A DNA stretch of 8,007 nt from Clostridiales bacterium UBA1246 (GCA_002308315.1 DBWE01000119.1:5267-13273); one strand, 5' to 3'; counted from the first letter of the stretch, positions 1 through 6,629 are shown. Numbers and translations: made by a program. Notes: generated from the letters alone by a model not told the origin.

Positions 1-549
1 GTCACCCACGACCAGACCGAGGCCATGACGATGGGTACCAGGATAGTCGTGATGAAGGACGGGTTTATCCAGCAGATAGCCGCTCCGCAGGATCTTTACG
101 AGCATCCCGCCAATCTCTTCGTCGCCACGTTTATCGGCACTCCGCAGATGAATACCTGCGACGGCGAGCTGAGCGACGAGAACGGCGTTACCTACCTCAA
201 CTTCGGCGAGGGCTGCAAGGTCGCCCTGCCGCCGGAAAAGGGCAGAGCCCCCGAGGTGCTGGAATACGCCGGCAGGAAGATAGTCTTCGGTATACGCCCC
301 AACGATATCAAGGCCGACGCGGAGACCATTGCCAAATATCCCGACCGCGTTATCGACGCCGTCGTGGACATCAGCGAGCTGCTCGGCGCGGATACGAACC
401 TGTATCTCAGCAACGGCGAGATACAGCTCACGGCGGTCGTTTCCACCGGCACGGTGGACTGCAATCTGGGCGATAAAATAAAGGTGTGCATCGACACCAA
501 CAGGATACACCTTTTCGACAGCGAAACTGAAAAGGCCATTATAAACTGA
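1..549 (+). CDS. Sugar ABC transporter ATP-binding subunit (MalK/UgpC/MsmK type), 3' part
   Basis: The 5' end lies outside the window; 182 codons and a TGA stop are present in frame from base 1. The visible part starts at the H-switch ([11 protein letters not shown], switch histidine at visible codon 3), which follows Walker B in ABC ATPases and contacts the ATP gamma-phosphate. It continues as the C-terminal end of the nucleotide-binding domain ([28 protein letters not shown]). From about visible codon 75 comes a TOBE/OB-fold regulatory region, with GIRPNDI at codons 97-103 matching the family's GIRPE-D-I signature. Full-length MalK/UgpC/MsmK proteins are about 360-370 residues, so roughly half is missing. 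In Bacillota these are often shared ATPases energising several carbohydrate importers; the substrate cannot be read from this part. The Walker A, Q-loop and signature motifs are not in the window. A GC-rich hairpin 31 nt after the stop suggests this is the last gene of its operon. Confidence 0.93.
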   Translation, partial: VTHDQTEAMTMGTRIVVMKDGFIQQIAAPQDLYEHPANLFVATFIGTPQMNTCDGELSDENGVTYLNFGEGCKVALPPEKGRAPEVLEYAGRKIVFGIRPNDIKADAETIAKYPDRVIDAVVDISELLGADTNLYLSNGEIQLTAVVSTGTVDCNLGDKIKVCIDTNRIHLFDSETEKAIIN

Positions 550-579
550 AAATAAGACGATCATCGCAGATATATGCTC

Positions 580-607
580 CGGCGCGCCGCTTTTCAGCGG
601 CGCGCCG
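580..607 (+). terminator. Probable intrinsic terminator after the ABC ATPase gene
   Basis: A perfect 11-bp, entirely G/C stem (580-590 with 597-607) closes a six-base loop (TTTTCA). It lies 31 nt after the stop of the transporter gene and upstream of the next promoter. The T-tract is weak: CGC, an A and then four T (612-615), so termination efficiency is uncertain. Position and stem strength support a terminator; a simple GC-rich inverted repeat is the alternative. Confidence 0.6.
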
Positions 608-676
608 CGCATTTTCCGCACATGAGGACCTGCGGATTATACATGCAAAAAAAACGGGGAAATTTGCGGGCGGCTA

Positions 677-705
677 TTGAAAAAATGCACAAAAATGAGT
701 ATAAT
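677..705 (+). promoter_or_regulatory. Sigma-A-type promoter for the cdaR-like/ftsEX cluster
   Basis: TTGAAA (677-682) and a perfect TATAAT (700-705) are separated by 17 nt, the optimal spacing for the housekeeping sigma factor. Transcription would start near 712, giving a leader of about 82 nt before the ATG at 794. An A8 tract (647-654) and AT-rich bases upstream of the -35 could act as an UP-like element. This is the only strong promoter seen ahead of the five-gene cluster. Confidence 0.75.
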
Positions 706-738
706 CGTAAAAACAGTATGTTGCGTATTTAAATAACG

Positions 739-775
739 GCAAGCTGAGATGTTTATTTGCCCGTCTTAAGCTTGC
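739..775. repeat. Short inverted repeat in the leader of the regulator gene
   Basis: GCAAGCT (739-745) and AGCTTGC (769-775) are perfect inverse complements, with centres 30 bp apart, about three helical turns. They lie just downstream of the predicted transcription start and upstream of the GGAGG ribosome site. A second palindrome, ATTTAAAT (727-734), sits beside it, flanked by TTGC (721-724) and GCAA (739-742). These could form an operator, perhaps autoregulatory, or a weak leader hairpin with a 23-nt loop. Seven-base arms can also arise by chance. Confidence 0.3.
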
Positions 776-793
776 AATAATCGGAGGTCGACT

Positions 794-1876
794 ATGTCAG
801 GAAGATTTTTTCAGAGTGTGATCGTACAGATGAAGGAAGCGACGGACAGGACCATAGGCGTAATAGATCCCGACGGCAGCGTCATAGCCTGCAACGAGCT
901 GGCAATGGTGGGCTCCAGACTCAGCGACATCTCTTCGCTTGCGTCCGACGGAGGCGATACGGTTTCCGTATGCGCGGGCAAGACCTTCAGACTGCTGGGC
1001 AGCGCGGGCACAAGATTTGACTACGCGGTATTCGTAGACGGCGAGGATGAAAACGCCCGCTGCATCTGCGTGCTTGCGGCGATAGCGTTCAACGAGGCAA
1101 AGGAGTATTACGAGGAAAAGTACGACAAATCGGCTTTTATTAAGAACATCATATCCGACAATACGCTTCTGGCGGATCTGTACGTCCGCGCCAAGGAGCT
1201 GCGGCTCGACGTGAACGTGCCCAGAGGGATATTCCTCATCAGACAGCCGGACAAGGTCGATACCGCCACGATAGAGGTCATGCAGAATCTTTTCCCGGAC
1301 AGGCAGAAGGACTTCGTAATCGGGATCAACGAAAGCGACGTCGTCCTCGTCAAGGAGCTTTCGGCCAATTCGGACGGCAGGGAGCTTGGCAAAATAGCAC
1401 TGCAGATAGAGAACACCCTTACCACGGAGCTGTACGCGAAGCCCGTTATAGGCGTGGGCTCGGTGGCAAGGCACCTAATCGAGCTGGCCGAGAGGTACAA
1501 GGAGGCGCAGATCGCCATAGAGGTCGGCAAGGTGTTTGACGACGACAAAATGATCATACATTACGACAACCTCGGCATCGGAAGGATCATTTACCAGCTG
1601 CCCACGACGCTGTGCGAGATGTTCCTGTCGGAGGTTTTCAAAAAGAGCCCCATCGACGCGCTCGATCAGGAGACGCTTTACACGATAAACAAGTTCTTCG
1701 AGAACAATCTGAACGTTTCGGAGACCTCGAGAAAGCTGTTCGTCCACAGAAACACCCTCGTTTACAGGCTTGAAAAGATCAAAAAGCTCACGGGGCTGGA
1801 TCTGAGGGAATTCGATCACGCGATCGTATTCAAGGTCGCGCTGATGGTGAAGAAATATCTCGCCTCGCAGAAGTGA
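794..1876 (+). CDS. CdaR/PucR-family transcriptional regulator (C-terminal HTH_30)
   Basis: A 360-residue predicted cytoplasmic regulator. Residues about 18-45 (TIGVIDPDGSVIACNE) resemble the start of PAS or sugar-diacid-recognition domains, suggesting a small-molecule sensor. The middle (about 140-265) fits the degenerate GGDEF-like CdaR domain common in this family. The C-terminus carries the family's DNA-binding helix-turn-helix at about 304-335 (NLNVSETSRKLFVHRNTLVY, then RLEKIKKLTGLDL), closely matching the PucR/CdaR consensus. The ATG is supported by GGAGG at 783-787, six bases upstream. CdaR in E. coli controls sugar-diacid use and PucR in B. subtilis controls purine catabolism, but no such genes lie nearby. 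Instead the stop is 25 nt ahead of ftsE with no terminator between, so it is probably co-transcribed with ftsEX. Ligand and targets are unknown; regulation of the downstream wall-hydrolase genes or of itself is an inference. Family assignment is confident, function is not. Confidence 0.88.
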   Translation: MSGRFFQSVIVQMKEATDRTIGVIDPDGSVIACNELAMVGSRLSDISSLASDGGDTVSVCAGKTFRLLGSAGTRFDYAVFVDGEDENARCICVLAAIAFNEAKEYYEEKYDKSAFIKNIISDNTLLADLYVRAKELRLDVNVPRGIFLIRQPDKVDTATIEVMQNLFPDRQKDFVIGINESDVVLVKELSANSDGRELGKIALQIENTLTTELYAKPVIGVGSVARHLIELAERYKEAQIAIEVGKVFDDDKMIIHYDNLGIGRIIYQLPTTLCEMFLSEVFKKSPIDALDQETLYTINKFFENNLNVSETSRKLFVHRNTLVYRLEKIKKLTGLDLREFDHAIVFKVALMVKKYLASQK

Positions 1877-1901
1877 GTCCGTCCCGGAGGAGTATCGGCA
1901 G

Positions 1902-2579
1902 ATGATCAGATTTGAGCACGTATATAAATCATATGAGAACGGCACTTCCGCGCTCGAGGATCTGTCCTTCGTCATGGAGGACGGGGAGTTCGCCTTTCTC
2001 GTCGGCCCCTCGGGCAGCGGCAAGTCAACGGTGATAAAACTGCTTACGGGGGAGATATCCGCCACGGACGGAACGGTCGTCGTGAACGGATACAACATGA
2101 ATGAGATCCGCCCGTCAAAGCTTCCCAGGCTGAGGAGGACCATGGGCGTGATATTCCAGGATTTCAGACTGATCGACAACAAAAACGTTTTTGACAATAT
2201 CGCCCTGGCAATGTGGGCGGTCGGAGCTCCGCACAGGGAGATAAGGGACAGAGTGAACTACGTTCTCGGTCTTGTCGGTCTGGAGGACAGACAGAAGGAC
2301 ATGCCCCGGGAGCTTTCCGGAGGAGAGCAGCAGCGCGTGGCGATAGCAAGGGCGCTTGCGAACAACCCCAAGCTCATTATCGCCGACGAGCCCACGGGAA
2401 ATATCGACCCGGAGCGCAGCGCGGAGATCATGACGATGCTGACGAGGATAAACGAGCTGGGAACGACGATGCTGGTCGTGACCCATGAGCAGAACCTTGT
2501 AAATCAGTTCGCGAAGCGCGTTATCAGGATAGTCAACGGCAGACTTGCCGGGGACGAAAAGGGCTGGTACATATCATGA
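1902..2579 (+). CDS. ftsE: Cell-division ATP-binding protein FtsE
   Basis: A 225-residue ABC-type ATPase of the usual FtsE length. It binds FtsX at the inner face of the membrane and drives the conformational change that controls septal or sidewall peptidoglycan hydrolases. All motifs are intact: Walker [10 protein letters not shown] (35-43), Q-loop glutamine 86 in IFQDFRLID, signature [15 protein letters not shown] (138-152), Walker B LIIADE with catalytic Glu163, D-loop near GNID, and H-switch His195 in VVTHEQ. The FQDFRL-D segment after the Q-loop is typical of FtsE rather than of LolD/MacB-type ATPases. GGAGGA at 1886-1891 is the ribosome site, with 11 nt between GGAGG and the ATG. The stop overlaps the ftsX start by four bases (ATGA), a classic translational-coupling arrangement for subunits made in equal amounts. 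Confidence 0.97.
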   Translation: MIRFEHVYKSYENGTSALEDLSFVMEDGEFAFLVGPSGSGKSTVIKLLTGEISATDGTVVVNGYNMNEIRPSKLPRLRRTMGVIFQDFRLIDNKNVFDNIALAMWAVGAPHREIRDRVNYVLGLVGLEDRQKDMPRELSGGEQQRVAIARALANNPKLIIADEPTGNIDPERSAEIMTMLTRINELGTTMLVVTHEQNLVNQFAKRVIRIVNGRLAGDEKGWYIS

Positions 2580-3457
2580 GCAGATTCAAATATTATCTAA
2601 AGGAAGGCTTCGGCAGCATTTTTACTCACAGTCTCATGTCTTTTACCACGGTATGCGTGATGATAGCCTGTCTGATACTGATGGGCAGCTTCGTGCTTAT
2701 TTCCGTAAACCTCAACAGGACCATGAATTACCTGGAATCTCAAAATCAGATGATGGCGTTCGTGGACGAGACGTACACCGAGGAGCAGGCAAGGGCGATA
2801 AGGCCGGAGCTTTTGAAAAACGACAACGTCCTGGACGCCGAGTTCGTTTCGCGCCGGGACGCCATGGAAAGCTTTTTGGGCAAGTTCGAGAAGAACAGTA
2901 TTTTCGACGATATAGACTACTCAGTTTTCAGAGACAGATATATAATCTACCTCAAGGATATCCGCCTCATGGCGGACACTCAGCAGCAGCTTGCCGCCGT
3001 CGGCGGCATAGCCCGGGTCAACGCGCATCTGGAGATATCGCGCGGATTTACGGCCGTAAGAAGAGTGCTGAGGATAGTTTCACTCGCGATAGTGGCGCTG
3101 CTGTTCCTGGTGTCGCTGTTCATTATGTCCAACACCGTAAAGCTGACCACCTTCAACAGAAGAAACGAGATAGCCGTGGTCAAAATGATAGGCGCGGACA
3201 ACGGCTTCATATCATGGCCTTTCATCGTGGAGGGCGTGATACTCGGACTTACCGGAGCCATGCTGGCGTATCTGCTGCAGTGGAGCCTGTATACCGCGGT
3301 ATGCACGAGGATCATGACCACGGCGTACGTGTCGTTTTTGAAGCTGCTGTCATTCGGACAGATCGCGCTGCCGCTGCTGGTATCCTTCGGAGCCGTTGGG
3401 ATATTTGTCGGCGTTTTCGGCAGCCGTATAGCGATAAGAAACTACCTCAGAGTCTGA
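2576..3457 (+). CDS. ftsX: Cell-division permease-like protein FtsX
   Basis: A 293-residue membrane protein with the FtsX topology. A short cytoplasmic N-terminus ([17 protein letters not shown]) precedes TM1 at about 20-44. A large extracellular loop spans about 45-160. TM2 lies at about 164-185, TM3 at about 212-238 and TM4 at about 262-283. The cytoplasmic segment between TM2 and TM3 (NTVKLTTFNRRNEIAVVKMI, then GA) is the conserved stretch of the family that docks on FtsE. FtsX does not transport; the extracellular loop binds and activates a wall hydrolase or its activator when FtsE turns over ATP. Translation probably depends on coupling to ftsE, because the start codon overlaps that stop and the upstream bases hold only a weak purine-rich stretch. 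The likely partner is encoded 16 nt downstream. Confidence 0.96.
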   Translation: MSRFKYYLKEGFGSIFTHSLMSFTTVCVMIACLILMGSFVLISVNLNRTMNYLESQNQMMAFVDETYTEEQARAIRPELLKNDNVLDAEFVSRRDAMESFLGKFEKNSIFDDIDYSVFRDRYIIYLKDIRLMADTQQQLAAVGGIARVNAHLEISRGFTAVRRVLRIVSLAIVALLFLVSLFIMSNTVKLTTFNRRNEIAVVKMIGADNGFISWPFIVEGVILGLTGAMLAYLLQWSLYTAVCTRIMTTAYVSFLKLLSFGQIALPLLVSFGAVGIFVGVFGSRIAIRNYLRV

Positions 3458-3473
3458 GTGCGGGGGCCGCAAT

Positions 3474-4766
3474 ATGAAAAAGAAAAAAGTATTCGTCAAG
3501 ATCGTCGCGGTCGTGCTGGCGCTGCTGATGGCGGCGTCCGTGTTCTTCACGGTGGTGTCGATCGTAACGTCGGACAGCAGAGCGGCCGGAGAGGACATGA
3601 GCGATCTCGAGCGGCAGGCTCTGGAGATGGAAAACCGGGAAAAAGAGCTTGCCGAGCAGAAGGCCGCGATCGAACAGAAAAAAGCCGAGGTCAAGGGCTC
3701 GCTTGACTCGCTCAACTCTCAGATAAGCGGCATCATCCAGAAAAAGACGCTTATCGACGAGAACATCCTGCTGACGCAGGAGGAGATATCGAATATTACC
3801 GAGCAGATAGCCGTGCTCAACGACGGCATAGAGATAAAGCGCATAGAGTACGAGGACGCACTTGCCCGGGAGGAGGAGCAGATGACCCTCTTCAAGGAGC
3901 GCCTGCGGGAAATGGAGGAGTCCGGCGATATCTCGTATTATGAAATACTCTTCCAGGCGAGCAGCTTCGGAGATCTTCTCAGCAAGCTGGATATGATAGA
4001 CGAGGTGATGAAGCGGGACGAGGCGGTCATCAGCCGCATGGAGCAGGCCCGCGCCATGGTCATAATCGCCCAGCAGGAGCTGTACGACAAGAAGGAAGAC
4101 TGCGAAGACAAGCAGCAGGAGCTTCAGGAGGCTGTGGAAAAGCTTGCCATGGAGCGCGAGGAAGCCGACAGGCAGATGCAGGAGCTGGAGGCAAACGTAG
4201 CCGTGTTCACCGCGGCCTATGAGGAAAACGCCGCCATGGAGGCGGAGATCGAAGAGCAGCTTCGCCAGACAATGGCTCAGGCGGCCGCGATCGACAGCAA
4301 GATCGCGCAGCTGAAAAGAGAGCAGAACCTGGAGAACGCCGGAGTGAACGCCAGCGGCACGTATCTGTGGCCTTCGGCGTCCAGCTATTACGTCACGTCG
4401 CTTTTCGGAAACAGGCTGCATCCCATACTCGGCTACTATGTCATGCATAACGGCATAGATATCGGCGCATCATACGATACCGCCATTTACGCCGCCGACG
4501 GCGGAATAGTGGTAACGTCGGAATACAACGGCTCTTACGGAAACTATGTGATGATCTATCACGGCGACGACAGATATACGCTGTACGCGCACATGAGCCA
4601 GAGATACGTTTCCGTGGACGATGTTGTGGCGCAGGGCGACGTGATAGGCCTGGTAGGAGATACGGGCTATGCGACGGGACCTCATATCCATTTTGAAATT
4701 TATGAAAACGGAACGCGTGTGGACCCGCTGAATTATTTCTCCAACTACGTGCTGTATAACTGCTGA
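3474..4766 (+). CDS. Exported coiled-coil murein hydrolase (M23/LytM), probable FtsEX effector
   Basis: 430 residues. The lysine-rich start and hydrophobic stretch (about 7-33) form a signal peptide or N-terminal anchor. Residues about 44-149 are a Glu/Lys/Gln-rich coiled coil. The segment DISYYEILFQASSFGDLLSK (152-171) matches the conserved hinge of the N-terminal domain of PcsB- and EnvC-like proteins. A second coiled coil runs about 176-285. The C-terminal M23 (LytM) domain, about 305-425, has all catalytic elements: His325 and Asp329 in HNGID, His373 in LYAHMS, and His404/His406 in GPHIHFEI. It should therefore be a zinc endopeptidase cutting peptide cross-links, unlike E. coli EnvC, whose degenerate LytM domain only activates amidases. 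Directly downstream of ftsX (16 nt), it is the expected extracellular partner of FtsEX, as PcsB is in pneumococcus and CwlO in B. subtilis. GGGGG at 3462-3466 is a plausible but weak ribosome site. Confidence 0.93.
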   Translation: MKKKKVFVKIVAVVLALLMAASVFFTVVSIVTSDSRAAGEDMSDLERQALEMENREKELAEQKAAIEQKKAEVKGSLDSLNSQISGIIQKKTLIDENILLTQEEISNITEQIAVLNDGIEIKRIEYEDALAREEEQMTLFKERLREMEESGDISYYEILFQASSFGDLLSKLDMIDEVMKRDEAVISRMEQARAMVIIAQQELYDKKEDCEDKQQELQEAVEKLAMEREEADRQMQELEANVAVFTAAYEENAAMEAEIEEQLRQTMAQAAAIDSKIAQLKREQNLENAGVNASGTYLWPSASSYYVTSLFGNRLHPILGYYVMHNGIDIGASYDTAIYAADGGIVVTSEYNGSYGNYVMIYHGDDRYTLYAHMSQRYVSVDDVVAQGDVIGLVGDTGYATGPHIHFEIYENGTRVDPLNYFSNYVLYNC

Positions 4767-4767
4767 T

Positions 4768-5970
4768 ATGAAGAAAAGCTATGTTCTTGTATACCTGCTG
4801 TCGCACGCTGCGGCGCTGGCGGTCGGCTTCGCGATAGCCGTATTCACGCTGAGCGCTTTCCGGCCGAACATCATCAGCCGCAGCGAGCGGGAAATAACCG
4901 ATAAGCTGACCGAAGCCGTGAGGGTGATAGATTCGTACTACGTGGGCGATTACGATCCGCAGACCCTGAGCGACAGGGCGATAAGCGCGATGGTCGACGG
5001 CCTGGGCGACAGATGGTCGTATTACATGACAAGGGATGAGCTGGAGTCTTTCATTCTCGCCTCCATGAACAGATACGACGGCCTGGGCGTGGTACTGCAA
5101 AGCGGCGACGACGGCATACTGATAGTAGAGGTATACGGTAATTCTCCCGCCGCGGCGGCCGGCCTTGAGCCGGGCTGTCTGATAACGGCCGTCAACGGCG
5201 AGGATATCACCGCGATGGAATACGAAGCAGCCGTAGCGTTCGTGAAGGGGCTGATCGCCGAGGGCACGGTGACGATGACGGCGACCATGCCCGACGGAAC
5301 GGTGAAGGACGTATCCGTGACTCCGGGCAGCTTCGAGATAGACCCGGTCTCATACGAGCTGCTTGACGGCGGCATGGGTCTGATAACGATAAGCAATTTT
5401 GAAGACAAATGTGCGGAGCAGATGCAGGCCGCGGCGAGACAGCTCATCGGGCAGGGAGCGGAGGCGCTTATCTTCGACGTAAGGAACAATCCCGGAGGAC
5501 AGCTTGCGGAGCTGCTCGACGCGCTTGATTTCCTGCTGCCGGAGGGACCGATCTTCACGGGCAGGGACGCTTTCGGCTACGAGGAAACGAAAACGTCGGA
5601 TGAGGCCTGCCTCGATATACCCATGGCGGTGCTCATCAACGGCTCGACCTACAGCGCGGCGGAGTTTTTCGCGGCGGCGCTGGAGGAATACGAATGGGCT
5701 TATACCGTGGGCGAGAAGACCAGCGGGAAAGGCTATGCTCAGGTGACCGTGACGCTTTCCGACGGCGGGGCAATACACATATCGAGCATCGAGTATTTCA
5801 CTCCGAAGGGGAAAAGCCTCGCCGACGTCGGCCTGACGCCTTACGCGGAGGTCGAAATGGGCTACGACGATACGCTGAGCCTGTATTACGGCACGCTCGC
5901 GCACGAGGACGACGCGCAGCTGCTCAGGGCGGAAGAGCTGCTGAGCGGGGAACTGAAAAAGGCCTCGTAA
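4768..5970 (+). CDS. Membrane-anchored S41 C-terminal processing protease (CtpA/CtpB-like)
   Basis: 400 residues. An N-terminal hydrophobic helix (about 5-30) acts as signal anchor, so the enzyme works outside the membrane. A PDZ domain (about 100-182) begins with the carboxylate-binding loop GLGVV (105-109). The S41 catalytic domain follows, with DVRNNPGGQL and the serine-lysine dyad: Ser296 in STYSAAEFF and Lys321 in EKTSGKGYAQ. Their 25-residue spacing equals that of Ser430/Lys455 in E. coli Tsp; the Tsp Asp441 position is Glu here. Such proteases bind C-termini through the PDZ and trim or degrade envelope proteins; B. subtilis CtpB cuts SpoIVFA during sporulation and its gene lies close to ftsEX. 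Only one base separates the ATG from the hydrolase stop, and no good ribosome site is visible, so translation is probably coupled. Substrate unknown; the neighbouring hydrolase or a division regulator are candidates. Confidence 0.94.
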   Translation: MKKSYVLVYLLSHAAALAVGFAIAVFTLSAFRPNIISRSEREITDKLTEAVRVIDSYYVGDYDPQTLSDRAISAMVDGLGDRWSYYMTRDELESFILASMNRYDGLGVVLQSGDDGILIVEVYGNSPAAAAGLEPGCLITAVNGEDITAMEYEAAVAFVKGLIAEGTVTMTATMPDGTVKDVSVTPGSFEIDPVSYELLDGGMGLITISNFEDKCAEQMQAAARQLIGQGAEALIFDVRNNPGGQLAELLDALDFLLPEGPIFTGRDAFGYEETKTSDEACLDIPMAVLINGSTYSAAEFFAAALEEYEWAYTVGEKTSGKGYAQVTVTLSDGGAIHISSIEYFTPKGKSLADVGLTPYAEVEMGYDDTLSLYYGTLAHEDDAQLLRAEELLSGELKKAS

Positions 5971-5980
5971 GCTGCTTTTC

Positions 5981-6008
5981 TTGACATATAATAAAATACA
6001 GATATAAT
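5981..6008 (+). promoter_or_regulatory. Consensus sigma-A promoter for greA-lysS
   Basis: Perfect TTGACA (5981-5986) and perfect TATAAT (6003-6008) are separated by 16 nt, one short of optimal, in a strongly AT-rich patch within GC-rich surroundings. It begins 11 nt after the protease stop. Predicted start is near 6014-6016, giving an unusually long leader of about 140 nt before greA. A second TATAAT (5987-5992) overlaps the spacer but has no partner -35 at the right distance. Confidence 0.85.
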
Positions 6009-6014
6009 AACTCC

Positions 6015-6131
6015 ATGACAGTCCGCCACGCGCGGCAGGGCAAGACGATTACAACAAGACCCGTTATCGGCAAATCTGTCAACACAGTCTGTCCGGACGG
6101 CAGACACCGGTCTGAGCCGGTGTCTGTTTGA
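6015..6131 (+). CDS. Possible 38-codon leader ORF upstream of greA (uncertain)
   Basis: An ATG at 6015, essentially at the predicted transcription start, opens a 38-codon frame rich in Arg, Thr and Val (begins MTVRHARQGKTITT) and ending at TGA 6129-6131. It runs through the terminator-like hairpin and stops in its T-rich tail. No ribosome site can precede it if transcription starts where predicted, so translation would have to be leaderless, which is uncommon in Bacillota. There is no run of a single amino acid typical of attenuator peptides. More likely a chance frame; recorded because of its exact fit to the leader. Confidence 0.12.
   Translation: MTVRHARQGKTITTRPVIGKSVNTVCPDGRHRSEPVSV
6101..6126 (+). 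terminator. Terminator-like hairpin inside the greA leader
   Basis: CAGACACCGG (6101-6110) pairs perfectly with CCGGTGTCTG (6117-6126) around a six-base loop (TCTGAG), extendable by two G-U pairs. It is followed by TTTGATT, a short broken T-tract. It ends 30 nt before the greA start and about 110 nt after the predicted transcription start. It could end read-through from the ftsEX cluster, but it also lies inside the greA transcript, so it should act as a partial terminator or attenuator. The 5' arm can alternatively pair with GTCTG at 6087-6091. Confidence 0.65.
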
Positions 6132-6156
6132 TTATGATAAGTGAAAGGGAATTGTC

Positions 6157-6627
6157 ATGTCAAAATTCAAACTTACGGAAGAACACCTCAACGAGCTGAA
6201 AAAGGAGCTCGAATATCTGCAGACGACAAGGGACAAAGAGGTGTCGGAGCAAATCAAGGAGGCTCGCTCCTTCGGAGATCTTTCCGAGAACAGCGAGTAT
6301 GACGAAGCAAAGGCGGAGCAGGGCAAGCTGTATTCCAAAATCGCCGAGATAAAGAACATAATCGAGAATGCGGAGATCATAGAAGTGTCCGCCGACGACG
6401 CGGGCGTAGTGGGCCTCGGCTCCAAGGTCAGAGTTCTTGAGGCGGGGGAGAAGGACGAGGAGATATACGATATCGTGGGCTCGCAGGAAGCCGATCCCAT
6501 GAACGGACGCATCTCCGAGGAGTCCCCGTTCGGCAGAGCGCTGATCGGGCATAAGGCCGGGGACGTGGTGGAATTCGAAGCGCCGGAGGGCGTTTTGAAA
6601 TTTACCATAGTCGAGACAACGAAATAA
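6157..6627 (+). CDS. greA: Transcription elongation factor GreA
   Basis: 156 residues, the normal GreA length. GreA enters the secondary channel of RNA polymerase and stimulates cleavage of backtracked RNA so that stalled complexes can resume. The N-terminal antiparallel coiled coil (about 8-75) carries the tip signature ARSFGDLSENSEYDEAKAEQ (36-55), with the acidic residues Asp41 and Glu44 that coordinate the catalytic Mg ion in E. coli GreA. The C-terminal FKBP-like domain (about 82-156) includes GLGSKVRVLEAG and the family motif ISEESPFGRALIGHKAGDVV. The ATG is preceded by AAAGGGA (6144-6150) at six bases. It is probably co-transcribed with lysS 16 nt downstream, a pairing common in Bacillota. 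The long leader with its own hairpin suggests control of expression by transcription termination. Confidence 0.97.
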   Translation: MSKFKLTEEHLNELKKELEYLQTTRDKEVSEQIKEARSFGDLSENSEYDEAKAEQGKLYSKIAEIKNIIENAEIIEVSADDAGVVGLGSKVRVLEAGEKDEEIYDIVGSQEADPMNGRISEESPFGRALIGHKAGDVVEFEAPEGVLKFTIVETTK

Positions 6628-6629
6628 AC

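Noticed and set aside
615..636. TCCGCA/TGCGGA inverted repeat with a 10-nt spacer just after the terminator hairpin
   Set aside because: Six-base arms in a short intergenic region are expected by chance; it is about 40 bp upstream of the -35 and nothing else supports a binding site.
643..732. 29-codon frame (MQKKRGNLRAAIEK...) in the gap before the regulator gene
   Set aside because: It overlaps the whole predicted promoter (677-705) and extends past the predicted start site, so it would not be carried intact on that transcript. No well-placed ribosome site.
2545..3477. Plus-strand frame of 310 codons covering almost all of ftsX in another frame
   Set aside because: The product is Arg/Gly/His-rich and hydrophilic without motifs, whereas the ftsX frame has four membrane spans, family motifs and an ATGA junction with ftsE.
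3447..4448. Long minus-strand open frame (333 codons) opposite the M23 hydrolase coiled-coil region
   Set aside because: It mirrors a frame with strong homology on the + strand. Its Leu/His/Arg-rich product is what antisense reading of Glu/Lys/Gln-rich coiled-coil codons gives. No promoter or ribosome site of its own.
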